64,000 nucleotides of DNA from Paracoccaceae bacterium. GTDB taxonomy: Bacteria > Pseudomonadota > Alphaproteobacteria > Rhodobacterales > Rhodobacteraceae. Of the stretch, positions 17,725 to 26,053 are shown piece by piece. The position numbers and the translations under genes are program-made. Position 1 is the stretch's first letter; the number at the start of each line of letters is the position of its first letter. A model generated the notes under the pieces. That model saw only the letters and a program-made list of their open reading frames with translations. It was not told the origin of the DNA and did no database searches. The stretch lies in NCBI GenBank assembly GCA_022763485.1, contig JALEGX010000011.1, positions 1 to 64,000 on the forward strand. Reading direction: 5' to 3'.

Positions 17725-19254
17725 ATGGCAGAGCTTCGGCTGGATGGCTCTGCGCTGACTGTTGCGGCGCTGAGCCGCGCGGCGCGTCAGGTCACGCCCG
17801 TGGTGCTGGATCCCGCAGGTTTGCAGGCCATGGCCCGGTCAAACGCGCTGGTCCAGCAGGTCATCCGGGACAAGGTGCCAGTCTATGGCGTCACCACCGG
17901 CCTTGGCGCCCGCGCGACCGAGGTGCTGAGCGCCGAGCAGCTGGCGCAGTTTTCGGTCCAGACCCTGCGCGGGCGCGGTCATGCGATCGGCCCGCCGGAA
18001 GCGCCAGAGGTGGTGCGCGCGGGGATGATCGTGCGGTTGAACACCCTGCTCAAGGGCTACAGCGCCGCGCGGCCCGAGGTGGCGCAGCACATTGCCGCCT
18101 GTCTGAACGCGGGTCTCACCCCGGTTGTGGGTCAGACGGGATCCATCGGTGCGGCGGATCTGGTGCTGAATGCCACTCTTGGCCTGTCGCTGATCGGTGA
18201 AGGTCAGATGCGCGACGCCAGCGGGCAGATCGGGCCCAGTGCCCGGATGATGCAGGCGCATGGGCTGATGCCGCTGCAGCTGGCGCCGCGTGACGGGCTG
18301 GCCCTGTCCAACCATTCCAGCGCCACGGCGGGAATGGCGGCGCTGGCGGTGTCCGCCGCGCACCGCGCCTATGAGGCCGCACAGACCGCCGCCGCCCTGT
18401 CGATGGAGGGGTTCCGCGCCAACACCGGTCCATTGGAACCCCATGTGCTGGCGGTCAAACCCTATCCGGGTCAGCTGGCAGCGGCAGAGGGGCTGCGCCT
18501 GCGGCTGGCCGGTGGCGCGCTCTTTGATCCGGGGCAGGCGCGGCGCCTGCAGGATCCGCTGTCCTTCCGCAACATCGCGCAGATCCATGGCACGGTTGCC
18601 CTAGCGCTTGCCGCGGCCCGCGACTGTCTGGAGCTTGAGATCAACAGCGCCAGCGACAATCCGGTGGCCTTTGTGGACAGCCAAGAGATCACATCCTGCG
18701 GGGCATATTTCACCGCCGAGATCACCAGCACGGTGGAAACGCTCAGCCGCGCCCTTGTGCCTCTGGCGATGGCGCAGCTGGCGCGCCTGTCGAAACTGCT
18801 GAACCCCGGCTTCAGCGGTCTGCCCAACTTTCTGGCCCGGCCCGACAGTGCCTCAAACGGGTTTGCACCGGTGATGAAGGTGGCCGAAGCGCTGGGGGCG
18901 GAACTGGTGCAGGCGGCGCAGCCGGTGCCGATCTGGCCCAGCGTCAATGCCAACGGGGTTGAGGATTGTCTAACCCATTCGCCAGCGGCGGTGAAGGCGC
19001 TGATCCGGATCACCGATCACCTGAACCGCCTGACCGCGATCGAGCTGCTGGCGGCCTGTCAGGCGGTGGAACTGCGCGAGGTTACGGACGGGCTGGGCCC
19101 CTTCCTGTCCGGCGCCCACCGGCAGATCCGCGACACCTCTGGGGCGCTGGCCGATGACCGGCCGCTGGGGCAGGACATCGAACGGCTGGCCGATCTTGTG
19201 GAGCGGGGAGCGTTTGCCTTCGACGCACAAGAGGACACATCAGCGCCTGCGTGA
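17725..19254 (+). CDS. Histidine/phenylalanine ammonia-lyase homologue lacking the MIO motif
   Basis: The 509-residue protein is colinear with HutH: VYGVTTGLG with the catalytic-type tyrosine Y54, the GLALSNHSSAT region (N196), LQDPLSFRNIAQIHG (R282) and LEINSASDNP (about 303-312). The tripeptide Ala-Ser-Gly that self-condenses into the electrophilic MIO group (GSVGASGDL in HutH) is here GSIGAADL at 139-146: Ser is Ala and one residue is missing. The HutH GGNFHG segment is also changed (SCGAYFTA). The reading frame is intact. It is therefore probably not a classical ammonia-lyase. It may catalyse another elimination or isomerisation, or act as a binding protein. It ends the cluster. Confidence 0.85.
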   Translation: MAELRLDGSALTVAALSRAARQVTPVVLDPAGLQAMARSNALVQQVIRDKVPVYGVTTGLGARATEVLSAEQLAQFSVQTLRGRGHAIGPPEAPEVVRAGMIVRLNTLLKGYSAARPEVAQHIAACLNAGLTPVVGQTGSIGAADLVLNATLGLSLIGEGQMRDASGQIGPSARMMQAHGLMPLQLAPRDGLALSNHSSATAGMAALAVSAAHRAYEAAQTAAALSMEGFRANTGPLEPHVLAVKPYPGQLAAAEGLRLRLAGGALFDPGQARRLQDPLSFRNIAQIHGTVALALAAARDCLELEINSASDNPVAFVDSQEITSCGAYFTAEITSTVETLSRALVPLAMAQLARLSKLLNPGFSGLPNFLARPDSASNGFAPVMKVAEALGAELVQAAQPVPIWPSVNANGVEDCLTHSPAAVKALIRITDHLNRLTAIELLAACQAVELREVTDGLGPFLSGAHRQIRDTSGALADDRPLGQDIERLADLVERGAFAFDAQEDTSAPA

Positions 19255-19275
19255 CACGCCCGGTTCAGCCGGGGT

Positions 19276-20196
19276 TCAGCCCGGCTGCGCCAGCGCGTCC
19301 AGTTCGGATTCCAGCAGCGCGGCAAAGGCCTCGGCCAGTTTCGACGCCGGGCGGTGCGCCGGTTGCAGGATCGAAATATCCAGCGACACGCAAGGTTTGA
19401 ACGGCCGGAACACGATCGGGCGTGGCCCCGGCATCTGGTTTTCATATTCCGCTGCGGTGATCGGATCGCAGACGCAGTAGCACAGCCCCTTTTCCACCAG
19501 CAAAAGCGCGGGCTGAAAGGTTCGCAGCTCAAACCGGTGCACGAAGCTGGCCTTCTGCGCGTCAAAGGCCCGGCGGGTGGCGGCCAGCGTCGGGTGGCCT
19601 TCCTGCAACGCCGCCATCGGCTTGCCGTCCAGCATCCGCGCGTCGATCTGATCCTGCGCGGCAATCGGATCATCGCAGGGAATGGCGCAGAGGCATTCCA
19701 GCTTGAAATCCCGCATCCGCAGCGCCGGGTTGGGCGGCGGGGTTTCCGCCAGCCCGATGTCATATTGCTGCGAGGTGATCCACTTGGTCACCGTCGAGGA
19801 CGCCCGCATCATCAGCGAGGCATGTACGTCAGGCTTGTCCAGCAGGAACTCCCCCACCAGCTGCGGCATCAGCATATTGGCCGCGGCGGGCATACAGGCG
19901 ATGTTCAGGCGCCCCTTGGTCAGGTTGCCGATTTCGGCCATCGTGCGTGTCGACACCGCCAGCCGGTCCAGGATTGCCTCGGCCTCTCCGGCAAAGAACA
20001 TCGCCTCCGGCGTCGGTTCCATCCGGCCCTTCTGACGGCGGAACAGGCTCAGCTGCAATTCTGCTTCCAGATTGGCGATCAGCGCGCTGACCGCTGGCTG
20101 CGTGCGGCCAAGGATTCGGGCCGCTTCGGACACCGAACCGCTGCGCATGACCTCGCGAAAGGCCTGAAGCTGCCGAATGCTGACATTGTGAGCCAT
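19276..20196 (-). CDS. LysR-family regulator of the opine-oxidase-type cluster
   Basis: The 306-residue LysR protein has its helix-turn-helix in residues 5-65 (LQAFREVMRSGSVSEAARILGRTQPAVSALIANLEAELQLSLFRR). It is closely related to the LysR at 8278-9204. It is divergent from the TRAP genes that start at 20332, so it is their likely regulator. It is convergent with the lyase homologue (21 bases apart). Confidence 0.92.
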   Translation of the reverse strand: MAHNVSIRQLQAFREVMRSGSVSEAARILGRTQPAVSALIANLEAELQLSLFRRQKGRMEPTPEAMFFAGEAEAILDRLAVSTRTMAEIGNLTKGRLNIACMPAAANMLMPQLVGEFLLDKPDVHASLMMRASSTVTKWITSQQYDIGLAETPPPNPALRMRDFKLECLCAIPCDDPIAAQDQIDARMLDGKPMAALQEGHPTLAATRRAFDAQKASFVHRFELRTFQPALLLVEKGLCYCVCDPITAAEYENQMPGPRPIVFRPFKPCVSLDISILQPAHRPASKLAEAFAALLESELDALAQPG

Positions 20197-20223
20197 TGAT
20201 ATTTCTAACCTTTTTCACAGAGT

Positions 20224-20243
20224 ATAAAGCAACCTTATTCAAG
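20224..20243. promoter_or_regulatory. Candidate LysR operator (ATAA-N7-TTAT plus CTTATTCAAG)
   Basis: ATAA at 20224-20227 and TTAT at 20235-20238 make a 15-base dyad like the one in front of the related LysR at 8278-9204. The overlapping CTTATTCAAG (20234-20243) recurs at 16638. The site is 28 bases upstream of the LysR start, in the divergent region before the TRAP operon. Binding is inferred. Confidence 0.4.
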
Positions 20244-20331
20244 CATCAATATTTCCGCTTTGACCTTTTGGGTCGCGCTCCGAATGCTTTCCGGAACGTC
20301 AGCACCGATCCCGGGCTGGCAAGGGAGAGAT

Positions 20332-20808
20332 ATGATGGACCGTTTCGCCAGTCTCATTTTGACCGTTCTGATCTGCGTCGTGGCGCTGGGTCAGTTCGTG
20401 CAGGTGATCACCCGGTATGTGCTGGAAATCCCGGTGATGGGGCTTGAGGAAAGCCTGCTCTATCCAACGATGTGGCTCTACATGCTGGGGGCGGTGAACG
20501 CCTCGCGCGAGAACACCCACATCCGCGCCAATGTGCTGGAAATCTTCCTGTCGACAGAGAAGCAGCATCAGGTTCTGGCCGTCATCGGCGAGGTGATCAG
20601 CCTCTGTGTCGGGCTCTGGCTGACGACCTGGGCGTGGGATTTCACCAAGTATTCGATCCGCGTCTGGCGTGAAAGCCCGACCCTCTACCTGCCGACCTTC
20701 TATGTCGACGTCGCCCTGATGACGGGACTGGTCCTGATGATGATCTTCACCGCGTGGCATCTGCTCAAGCACCTGCGCACCCTGTTCGGTCTGGGCAAGG
20801 AGTCCTGA
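20332..20808 (+). CDS. dctQ: TRAP transporter small permease (DctQ)
   Basis: The 158-residue protein has four hydrophobic segments and the DctQ pattern (VQVITRYVLEIPVMGLEESLLYPTMWLYMLGA near 20-55, then NTHIRANVLE). I chose the start MMDRFAS at 20332 because of the AGGGAGAG site just upstream; a longer frame from 20260 has no such site. The large permease follows after two bases. Together they form the membrane part of the second TRAP importer. Confidence 0.9.
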   Translation: MMDRFASLILTVLICVVALGQFVQVITRYVLEIPVMGLEESLLYPTMWLYMLGAVNASRENTHIRANVLEIFLSTEKQHQVLAVIGEVISLCVGLWLTTWAWDFTKYSIRVWRESPTLYLPTFYVDVALMTGLVLMMIFTAWHLLKHLRTLFGLGKES

Positions 20809-20810
20809 AA

Positions 20811-22109
20811 ATGGTTGAAATCGCGCTTCTGGCCGTCTTGGTCCTTGTTGTTCTGCTGACCCTGGGCGTGCCGCTGCCCTATTGTTTCGGCGGCGGGCTG
20901 ATGGTGATGTACTTCCTCGGCGATGTCGTGATGAAGGGCAACATGCTCTGGGGCTTCCAGCAGTTGGGCAACCCGGTGCTGCTGGCCATCCCGCTCTTCG
21001 TGCTGGCAGGCACCATCATGTCGGTGTCGGGCATCGCCGCCTCGCTGCTGAACTTCGTCAATATCTTCATCGGCCACCTGCGCGGCGGTCTGGGGGTTGT
21101 CGCCACCGTGTCCTGTGCCCTGATCGGTGCGATCTCGGGCTCTGGCCTGACCGGTGTGGCTGCCATCGGCCCGCTGCTGATCCCCGAGATGGAGAAACAG
21201 GGCTACCCGCGGGCCTATGCCACCGCCCTGATCGCCAATGCCTCGCTGCTGGGGCTGCTGATCCCGCCCTCGGTCACGATGATCGTCTATGGCTGGGTCA
21301 CCGACACGTCGATCCTGGCCTGTTTCCTGGCCACCCTGGGCCCCGGCCTGCTGATCATGACCAGCTTCTCGGTCGTCAACCTGCGCATGGCCCGCAAGTT
21401 CCCGCTGAAGCTGGATGAGCCGCTCAAGGGCAAGGCCTTCGTGGCCGAAGCGTCCGCGCGTGGGGTCAAGGCGACCCCGGCGCTGTTGATGCCGGTGATC
21501 ATCCTGGGCGGCATCTATGGCGGCATCATGACCCCGACCGAAGCCGCGGCCGTGGCGGTGATCTACGCGGTGCCCGTGGGCTTCCTGATCTACAAGGGCC
21601 TGAACTTGTCGACCTTCCTGGGGGCGGGCAAAGAGGCGGCGACCAGCGTCGGGGCGATCATGCTGATGATCCTCTTCTCGATGATCCTGAGCCAGATGTT
21701 CGTGCTGGAAAGCGTGCCGCAGGCGCTGGTCGAGGCGATCTTCTCGATCACCGAGAACAAGGTGATCCTGCTGATCCTGATCAACATCCTGCTGTTCCTG
21801 GTCGGCATGGTCGTCAATGACGTGACCGCCATCATCCTGATCGCGCCGCTGCTGTTGCCGCTGATGCAGGCCATCGGGGTCAGCCCGATCCAGTTCGCCG
21901 CGATCATGGGCGTGAACACCGCCATGGGCGGCGTGACCCCGCCCTATGCCTCGATCCTGTATCTGGGCGCGCGCATCGGCAAAGTGCCGGTCACCCAGGT
22001 GATCCGCCCCGCCATGACGCTGATCCTGCTGGGCTATCTGCCGGTCGTCTTCCTGACCAGCTTCTGGCCTGACCTGTCGCTCTGGCTGCCGCGTTTCTTC
22101 GGCTACTGA
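20811..22109 (+). CDS. dctM: TRAP transporter large permease (DctM)
   Basis: The 432-residue protein has about 12 hydrophobic segments and the DctM hallmarks: IPLFVLAGTIMSVSGIA near 50, the hairpin ALIGAISGSGLTGVAAIGPLLIPEM (about 100-125), LLIPPSVTMIVYGWVT, and a C-terminal FWPDLSLWLPRFFGY. Its ATG at 20811 is two bases after the dctQ stop. It carries out sodium-driven transport of the ligand brought by DctP. Confidence 0.95.
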   Translation: MVEIALLAVLVLVVLLTLGVPLPYCFGGGLMVMYFLGDVVMKGNMLWGFQQLGNPVLLAIPLFVLAGTIMSVSGIAASLLNFVNIFIGHLRGGLGVVATVSCALIGAISGSGLTGVAAIGPLLIPEMEKQGYPRAYATALIANASLLGLLIPPSVTMIVYGWVTDTSILACFLATLGPGLLIMTSFSVVNLRMARKFPLKLDEPLKGKAFVAEASARGVKATPALLMPVIILGGIYGGIMTPTEAAAVAVIYAVPVGFLIYKGLNLSTFLGAGKEAATSVGAIMLMILFSMILSQMFVLESVPQALVEAIFSITENKVILLILINILLFLVGMVVNDVTAIILIAPLLLPLMQAIGVSPIQFAAIMGVNTAMGGVTPPYASILYLGARIGKVPVTQVIRPAMTLILLGYLPVVFLTSFWPDLSLWLPRFFGY

Positions 22110-22167
22110 GCCCCGTTTCACCCGGACCCACCACCAGAAAATCATCACTCACGGAGGAGACCAACCC

Positions 22168-23160
22168 ATGATGAACTTCCTGAAATCCACCTGCCTCGCT
22201 GCTGCCGTTCTGGCCACCGCGGGCGTTGCCATGGCCGACACGCTGAAGGTCAGCCACATCCGTCCGCAGGGCGCCACCATCGACACCGAGCTGCGCGCCT
22301 TTGCCGAAGAGCTGTCCGCCGCCACCTCGGGCTCGCTGGAGCTGAACCTGTTCCCGGCCTCCGCGCTGGGGGACTACACCTCGGTGCAGGAGCGGATCTC
22401 GGTCGGGGCCATCGACATGGCCGTGCAGCCCGCCGCCACCGCGGTGGATCGCCGGATGCAGATCTCGGCCTTCCCCTATGTCGCGTCCAACTGGGCTGAC
22501 GCGAAGAAGATCTATGGCCCCGGCGGCGCGATCTATGACGCGATGAAAGAGCTTTATGCCAAGCAGGACATCACCATGCTGGCGGCCTACCCGGTCTATT
22601 TCGGCGGTATCGCGCTGAACACCGATGCGGTGACCCCCGGTGATCCGGCTGCGGCCAAGGGCATCAAGGTGCGCGTGCCCGGCATCAAGAGCTTCCAGCT
22701 GACCGCGGACGCTCTGGGCTACATCTCGTCGCCGATCCCCTTCTCCGAAGCCTTCACCGCGGTGCAGACCGGCGTGGTTGACGGGGTCGTGGGCTCGGGT
22801 GCCGAGGGCTACTATGCCTCGTTCCGCGACGTGACCACCACCTATGTGCCGGTGAACACCCATTTCGAGGTCTGGTACATGATCATCAACTCCGGCGCGC
22901 TGGCCGATCTGTCTGACGCAGACCGCGCCGCGCTGGAAGAGGGCGCCATGGCCTTCGAAGCCAAGCGCTGGGAAACCGCCGAGGCCGATCAGGGGGCCTT
23001 TGAACAGAAACTGGCCGACAACGGGGCGTCGATCGTGTCCCTGACCGACGCCGAACTGGCCGCCACCGCCGAGCATGTCCGCGCTCAGGTCTGGCCGCAG
23101 GTTCTGGCTGATGTGGGCCAGGACTGGGGCCAGTCGATCCTCGACAAGATCGGCAACTAA
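22168..23160 (+). CDS. dctP: TRAP transporter solute-binding protein (DctP)
   Basis: The 330-residue protein has a Sec signal peptide ending AMA (about residue 23). The mature start DTLKVSHIRPQGATIDTELRAFAEELSAATSGSLELNLFPASALGD is the DctP/YiaO family pattern, and RVPGIKSFQLTADALGYISSPIPFSEAFTAVQTGVVDG (about 170-207) includes the conserved ligand-contact region with Arg. A GGAGGAG site precedes ATG 22168. Genes downstream encode an imino/amino-acid-type dehydrogenase, so the ligand may be an opine, hydroxyproline-like or other secondary amine acid. Confidence 0.93.
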   Translation: MMNFLKSTCLAAAVLATAGVAMADTLKVSHIRPQGATIDTELRAFAEELSAATSGSLELNLFPASALGDYTSVQERISVGAIDMAVQPAATAVDRRMQISAFPYVASNWADAKKIYGPGGAIYDAMKELYAKQDITMLAAYPVYFGGIALNTDAVTPGDPAAAKGIKVRVPGIKSFQLTADALGYISSPIPFSEAFTAVQTGVVDGVVGSGAEGYYASFRDVTTTYVPVNTHFEVWYMIINSGALADLSDADRAALEEGAMAFEAKRWETAEADQGAFEQKLADNGASIVSLTDAELAATAEHVRAQVWPQVLADVGQDWGQSILDKIGN

Positions 23161-23171
23161 ACCCCCGCGCG

Positions 23172-23198
23172 AAGGGGGCCGCCCTCCCCGGCCCCCTT
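23172..23198 (+). terminator. Stem-loop after dctP (attenuator-like)
   Basis: AAGGGGGCCG pairs perfectly with CGGCCCCCTT around a 7-base loop (CCCTCCC). It sits 11 bases after the dctP stop and ahead of the dehydrogenase genes. There is no long T run, so it is more likely to protect the message end or reduce read-through than to terminate fully. Confidence 0.5.
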
Positions 23199-23226
23199 CC
23201 CTTCCCCCCTCCGCCGGAGACTTGTG

Positions 23227-23529
23227 ATGTTCAGATCGCTCAGAACGGACGCACCCGCACGGGTGCGCGTATTGGTGAATGGCCACCCGGTCGAGGTGCC
23301 CGCCGGGCAATCGGTCTGGTCGGCGCTGGCCTTGTCGGGGCAGATCACCACCCGCAAGGCCGCCCTGTCCGCACAGGACCGCAGCGCCTATTGCGCCATG
23401 GGCGTCTGCTTTGAATGTCTGGTCGACATCGACGGCCTGCCGAACCAGCAGGCCTGCCTGCGCCGCGTGACCGAGGGGATGCAGATCACCATGCAGACAA
23501 TTACCGAAGACACGAAGGCAGAGCTTTGA
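23227..23529 (+). CDS. [2Fe-2S] small subunit of an opine/imino-acid-oxidase-type dehydrogenase
   Basis: The 100-residue protein has the Fer2_4 fold: VRVLVNGHPVEVPAGQSVWSALALSG, then the cluster ligands C58-x4-C63-x2-C66 (CAMGVCFEC) and a distal C79 (QQACLRRV). It matches the small ferredoxin-like subunit of HcnA/SoxA-type multi-subunit amine dehydrogenases. The start is ATG 23227 rather than the GTG three bases earlier. Its stop overlaps the ATG of the next gene (TGATG). It should relay electrons between the two flavoprotein subunits. Confidence 0.85.
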   Translation: MFRSLRTDAPARVRVLVNGHPVEVPAGQSVWSALALSGQITTRKAALSAQDRSAYCAMGVCFECLVDIDGLPNQQACLRRVTEGMQITMQTITEDTKAEL

Positions 23530-24929
23530 TGGCCCATGACTGTGTGATCGTGGGCGCCGGACCCGCGGGCATGGCGGCGGCGCTGACGCTGGCCGACCAC
23601 GGGGTGCGCCCGCTGGTGCTGGACCGCGCCGCCCGTCCGGGTGGCCAGATCTACCGCGCGGCATCCGCGTCACCACTGCCCGACCGTTCGGTGCTGGGCG
23701 CGGATTACGCGGCCGGGGCCGAGCTGATCACCGCCTACACCGCGTCCGGTGCAGACCACCGGGCCGAGGCCGACGTCTGGCACGTCGGCGCCGACGGCAA
23801 GATCCTGTTCTCCACGGACGGTGGCACCTGTCAGGCCGAAGCGCGCGAAATCCTGCTCTGCCCCGGGGCGCTGGAGCGGCCGATGCCCATTCCGGGCTGG
23901 ACCCTGCCCGGCGTGATGACCGCAGGCGCGGCGCAGGTGATGCTGAAATCCGATGCGGTGGTTGCCGAAGGCGCAGTCTTTGCCGGATCCGGGCCGCTGC
24001 TTTACCTGATCGTGGCGCAATATCTGCGCTTGGGGGTGAAGGTCGCCGCGCTGGTCGACACCACCCCGCGCGACAATTACCTGCGCGCTGCCCCGCTGCT
24101 GGCAGGTGCTTTGCGGGTGCCGTCGATGCTGACCAAAGGTCTGTCGCTGCTGCATGAGATCCGTCAGGCGGGCATTCCCGTATTCCGCTGGGCCAGCGAT
24201 TTGCAGGTGCTGGGGCAGGACCGCGCCCGAGGGTTGCGTTTTGTTACCCCCAAGGGGGCGCAGGAGATCGCCGCCGACACGGTGTTCCTGCACCATGGCG
24301 TCACGCCCAATCCCAACATGACCCGCGCCTTGGGGGTGCAGCATGACTGGAACCCCGACCAGCTGTGCTGGCATGTGCGCCGTGATCCCTTCGGGCAGAG
24401 CACGCTGGCCCATGTCAGCGTCGCCGGGGACGGCGGGGCCATTGTTGGTGCCGAGGGCGCGCAATGCGAAGGCCGGTTGGCCGCGCTCAACATGCTGTGC
24501 CGTCTGGGCCGGATCGACCGCGCCACCCGTGACCACCTGGCGCGGGCCGATCTGACTCGGCTCAAGCGGCTGGCCGGTGTCCGCAGGTTCATTGACCGGC
24601 TTTACCGTCCGCAGGCGGCGCTGCGGGTGCCGCAGTGCCCCGACACGCTGGTCTGCCGCTGCGAAGAGCGCAGCCTGGGCGATCTGCGCGCCGGTTTCGA
24701 TGCGGGCGCGCGGGATCCCAATGCGCTGAAATCCCTGACCCGCTGTGGCATGGGTCCCTGCCAGGGGCGCCAATGCGGCCCGATCGTCAGCCAGCTGCTC
24801 GCCGACTGGCGGGATGAGCCGGTGTCGGAGGTGGGATATTATCGCCTGCGCAGCCCGCAGCGGCTGCTCAGCCTGCAGGAGCTCAGTCGGTTCAACCGGG
24901 TCCACCCCGCACCGGAGGAGGCGCAATGA
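23529..24929 (+). CDS. NAD(P)/FAD oxidoreductase subunit with BFD-type [2Fe-2S] domain (OoxA/HcnB-like)
   Basis: The protein has 466 residues. There is an N-terminal GAGPAGMAAALTLADHG FAD motif, GGQIYR, a second Rossmann segment (VFAGSGPLLYL near 150), GDGGAIVGAEGA near 300, and a C-terminal BFD-like cluster (LVCRCEE near 374, RCGMGPCQGRQC near 405). It corresponds to subunit A of octopine/nopaline oxidases and HcnB. With the small ferredoxin subunit and the DAO-type subunit it forms one membrane- or quinone-linked dehydrogenase. It overlaps the next gene by four bases (ATGA). Confidence 0.88.
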   Translation: MAHDCVIVGAGPAGMAAALTLADHGVRPLVLDRAARPGGQIYRAASASPLPDRSVLGADYAAGAELITAYTASGADHRAEADVWHVGADGKILFSTDGGTCQAEAREILLCPGALERPMPIPGWTLPGVMTAGAAQVMLKSDAVVAEGAVFAGSGPLLYLIVAQYLRLGVKVAALVDTTPRDNYLRAAPLLAGALRVPSMLTKGLSLLHEIRQAGIPVFRWASDLQVLGQDRARGLRFVTPKGAQEIAADTVFLHHGVTPNPNMTRALGVQHDWNPDQLCWHVRRDPFGQSTLAHVSVAGDGGAIVGAEGAQCEGRLAALNMLCRLGRIDRATRDHLARADLTRLKRLAGVRRFIDRLYRPQAALRVPQCPDTLVCRCEERSLGDLRAGFDAGARDPNALKSLTRCGMGPCQGRQCGPIVSQLLADWRDEPVSEVGYYRLRSPQRLLSLQELSRFNRVHPAPEEAQ

Positions 24930-26041
24930 ACGCGGATGTGCTGATCATCGGGGGCGGGATCCAGGGCTGCGCGACGGCCTATCATCTGGCCCGTGCGGGC
25001 GCTTCGGTGATCCTGTTGGAAAAGGACTATATCGCCCGCCATGCCTCGGGCGTGAATGCCGGCGGCGTGCGCCTGCTGGGGCGGGACATGGCCGAGGTGC
25101 CGCTGTCGCGCGCCGCGATACAGATGTGGCAGGAACTGGATGACACGTTGCAGGGCGACACCGGGTTCCGGCCAACGGGGCTGATCAACATCGCGGTGGA
25201 TCAGGCCGATCTGGACAAGCTGCACGCCCGCCAGAACCTGATGCAGGCCGCCGGATACACCCATGAACATATCATCGACCGGGACGAGCTGCTGGCCCGT
25301 CTGCCCCATGTGAACCCGGCATGCGTTGGCGGGGTGCGCTCGGATCTGGACGGTCACGCCATCCCCTACAAGGCGACCAACGCCTTCCGTCTGGCCGCCG
25401 AACGGCATGGCGCGCGGGTGCTGGACAGCTGTGAGCTGCACGCGCTGCGCCGTGTCGGCACCCGCTGGCTGGCCGACAGCACCGCCGGCCGGATCGAGGC
25501 CGCAACCATGGTCAATTGCGCCGGTGCCTGGGCCGATCGCATCGCGCTGATGATCGGGGACAATGTGCCCCTGTCCCACGCCGCGCCGATGCTGATGATT
25601 ACCGCCCGGATGCCGCAGTTTGCAGGTCCCGTGGTGGGCGCGGTCAGCCGTCAGTTCAGCTTCAAGCAATTCGAAAACGGCACCGTTCTGATTGGTGGCG
25701 GGGCCAAGGGCTTTGCCGACCGGGCCAACAATGCGACCCGGCTGGACTATGCCAAGCTGGCTGAGGCCGCGCGCACCACGGTGGAATTCTTTCCGATCAT
25801 GGCACGCGCCGCGATCAACCGCATGTGGGCCGGGCTGGAGGCTTATATGCCCGACAACCTGCCGGTGATTGGCCCGGCGGTGAACGCCGAGCGTGCGTTC
25901 CACGCGTTCGGCTTTTCGGCGCATGGCTTCCAGATGGGACCGGTGGTGGGCCAGGTCATGGCCGATCTGGTGCTGACCGGGCGCACCGATTTCGACCTGA
26001 CCCCTTTCCGTATCGACCGCTACGACCGCAAGGTTCTTTGA
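24926..26041 (+). CDS. DAO-family FAD oxidoreductase subunit (OoxB/HcnC-like)
   Basis: The 371-residue protein has GGGIQGCATAYHLARAG (about 8-24) with E32 ending the Rossmann core, ARHASGVNAGGVRLLGRD near 40-58, and the C-terminal HAFGFSAHGFQMGPVVG FAD-contact segment. It is the catalytic flavin subunit type found in opine oxidases, D-hydroxyproline dehydrogenases and HcnC. It oxidises a secondary or primary amine next to a carboxylate to an imine. Its start overlaps the previous stop. RidA follows and would hydrolyse the imine. Confidence 0.88.
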   Translation: MNADVLIIGGGIQGCATAYHLARAGASVILLEKDYIARHASGVNAGGVRLLGRDMAEVPLSRAAIQMWQELDDTLQGDTGFRPTGLINIAVDQADLDKLHARQNLMQAAGYTHEHIIDRDELLARLPHVNPACVGGVRSDLDGHAIPYKATNAFRLAAERHGARVLDSCELHALRRVGTRWLADSTAGRIEAATMVNCAGAWADRIALMIGDNVPLSHAAPMLMITARMPQFAGPVVGAVSRQFSFKQFENGTVLIGGGAKGFADRANNATRLDYAKLAEAARTTVEFFPIMARAAINRMWAGLEAYMPDNLPVIGPAVNAERAFHAFGFSAHGFQMGPVVGQVMADLVLTGRTDFDLTPFRIDRYDRKVL

Positions 26042-26053
26042 CAGGAGACATCC

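Noticed and set aside
23227..26041. Hydrogen cyanide synthase (hcnABC)
   Set aside because: The subunit order is the same, but the TRAP importer, the RidA gene and the roseobacter plasmid context point to an opine/imino-acid-type dehydrogenase. Sequence alone cannot fully exclude hcn.
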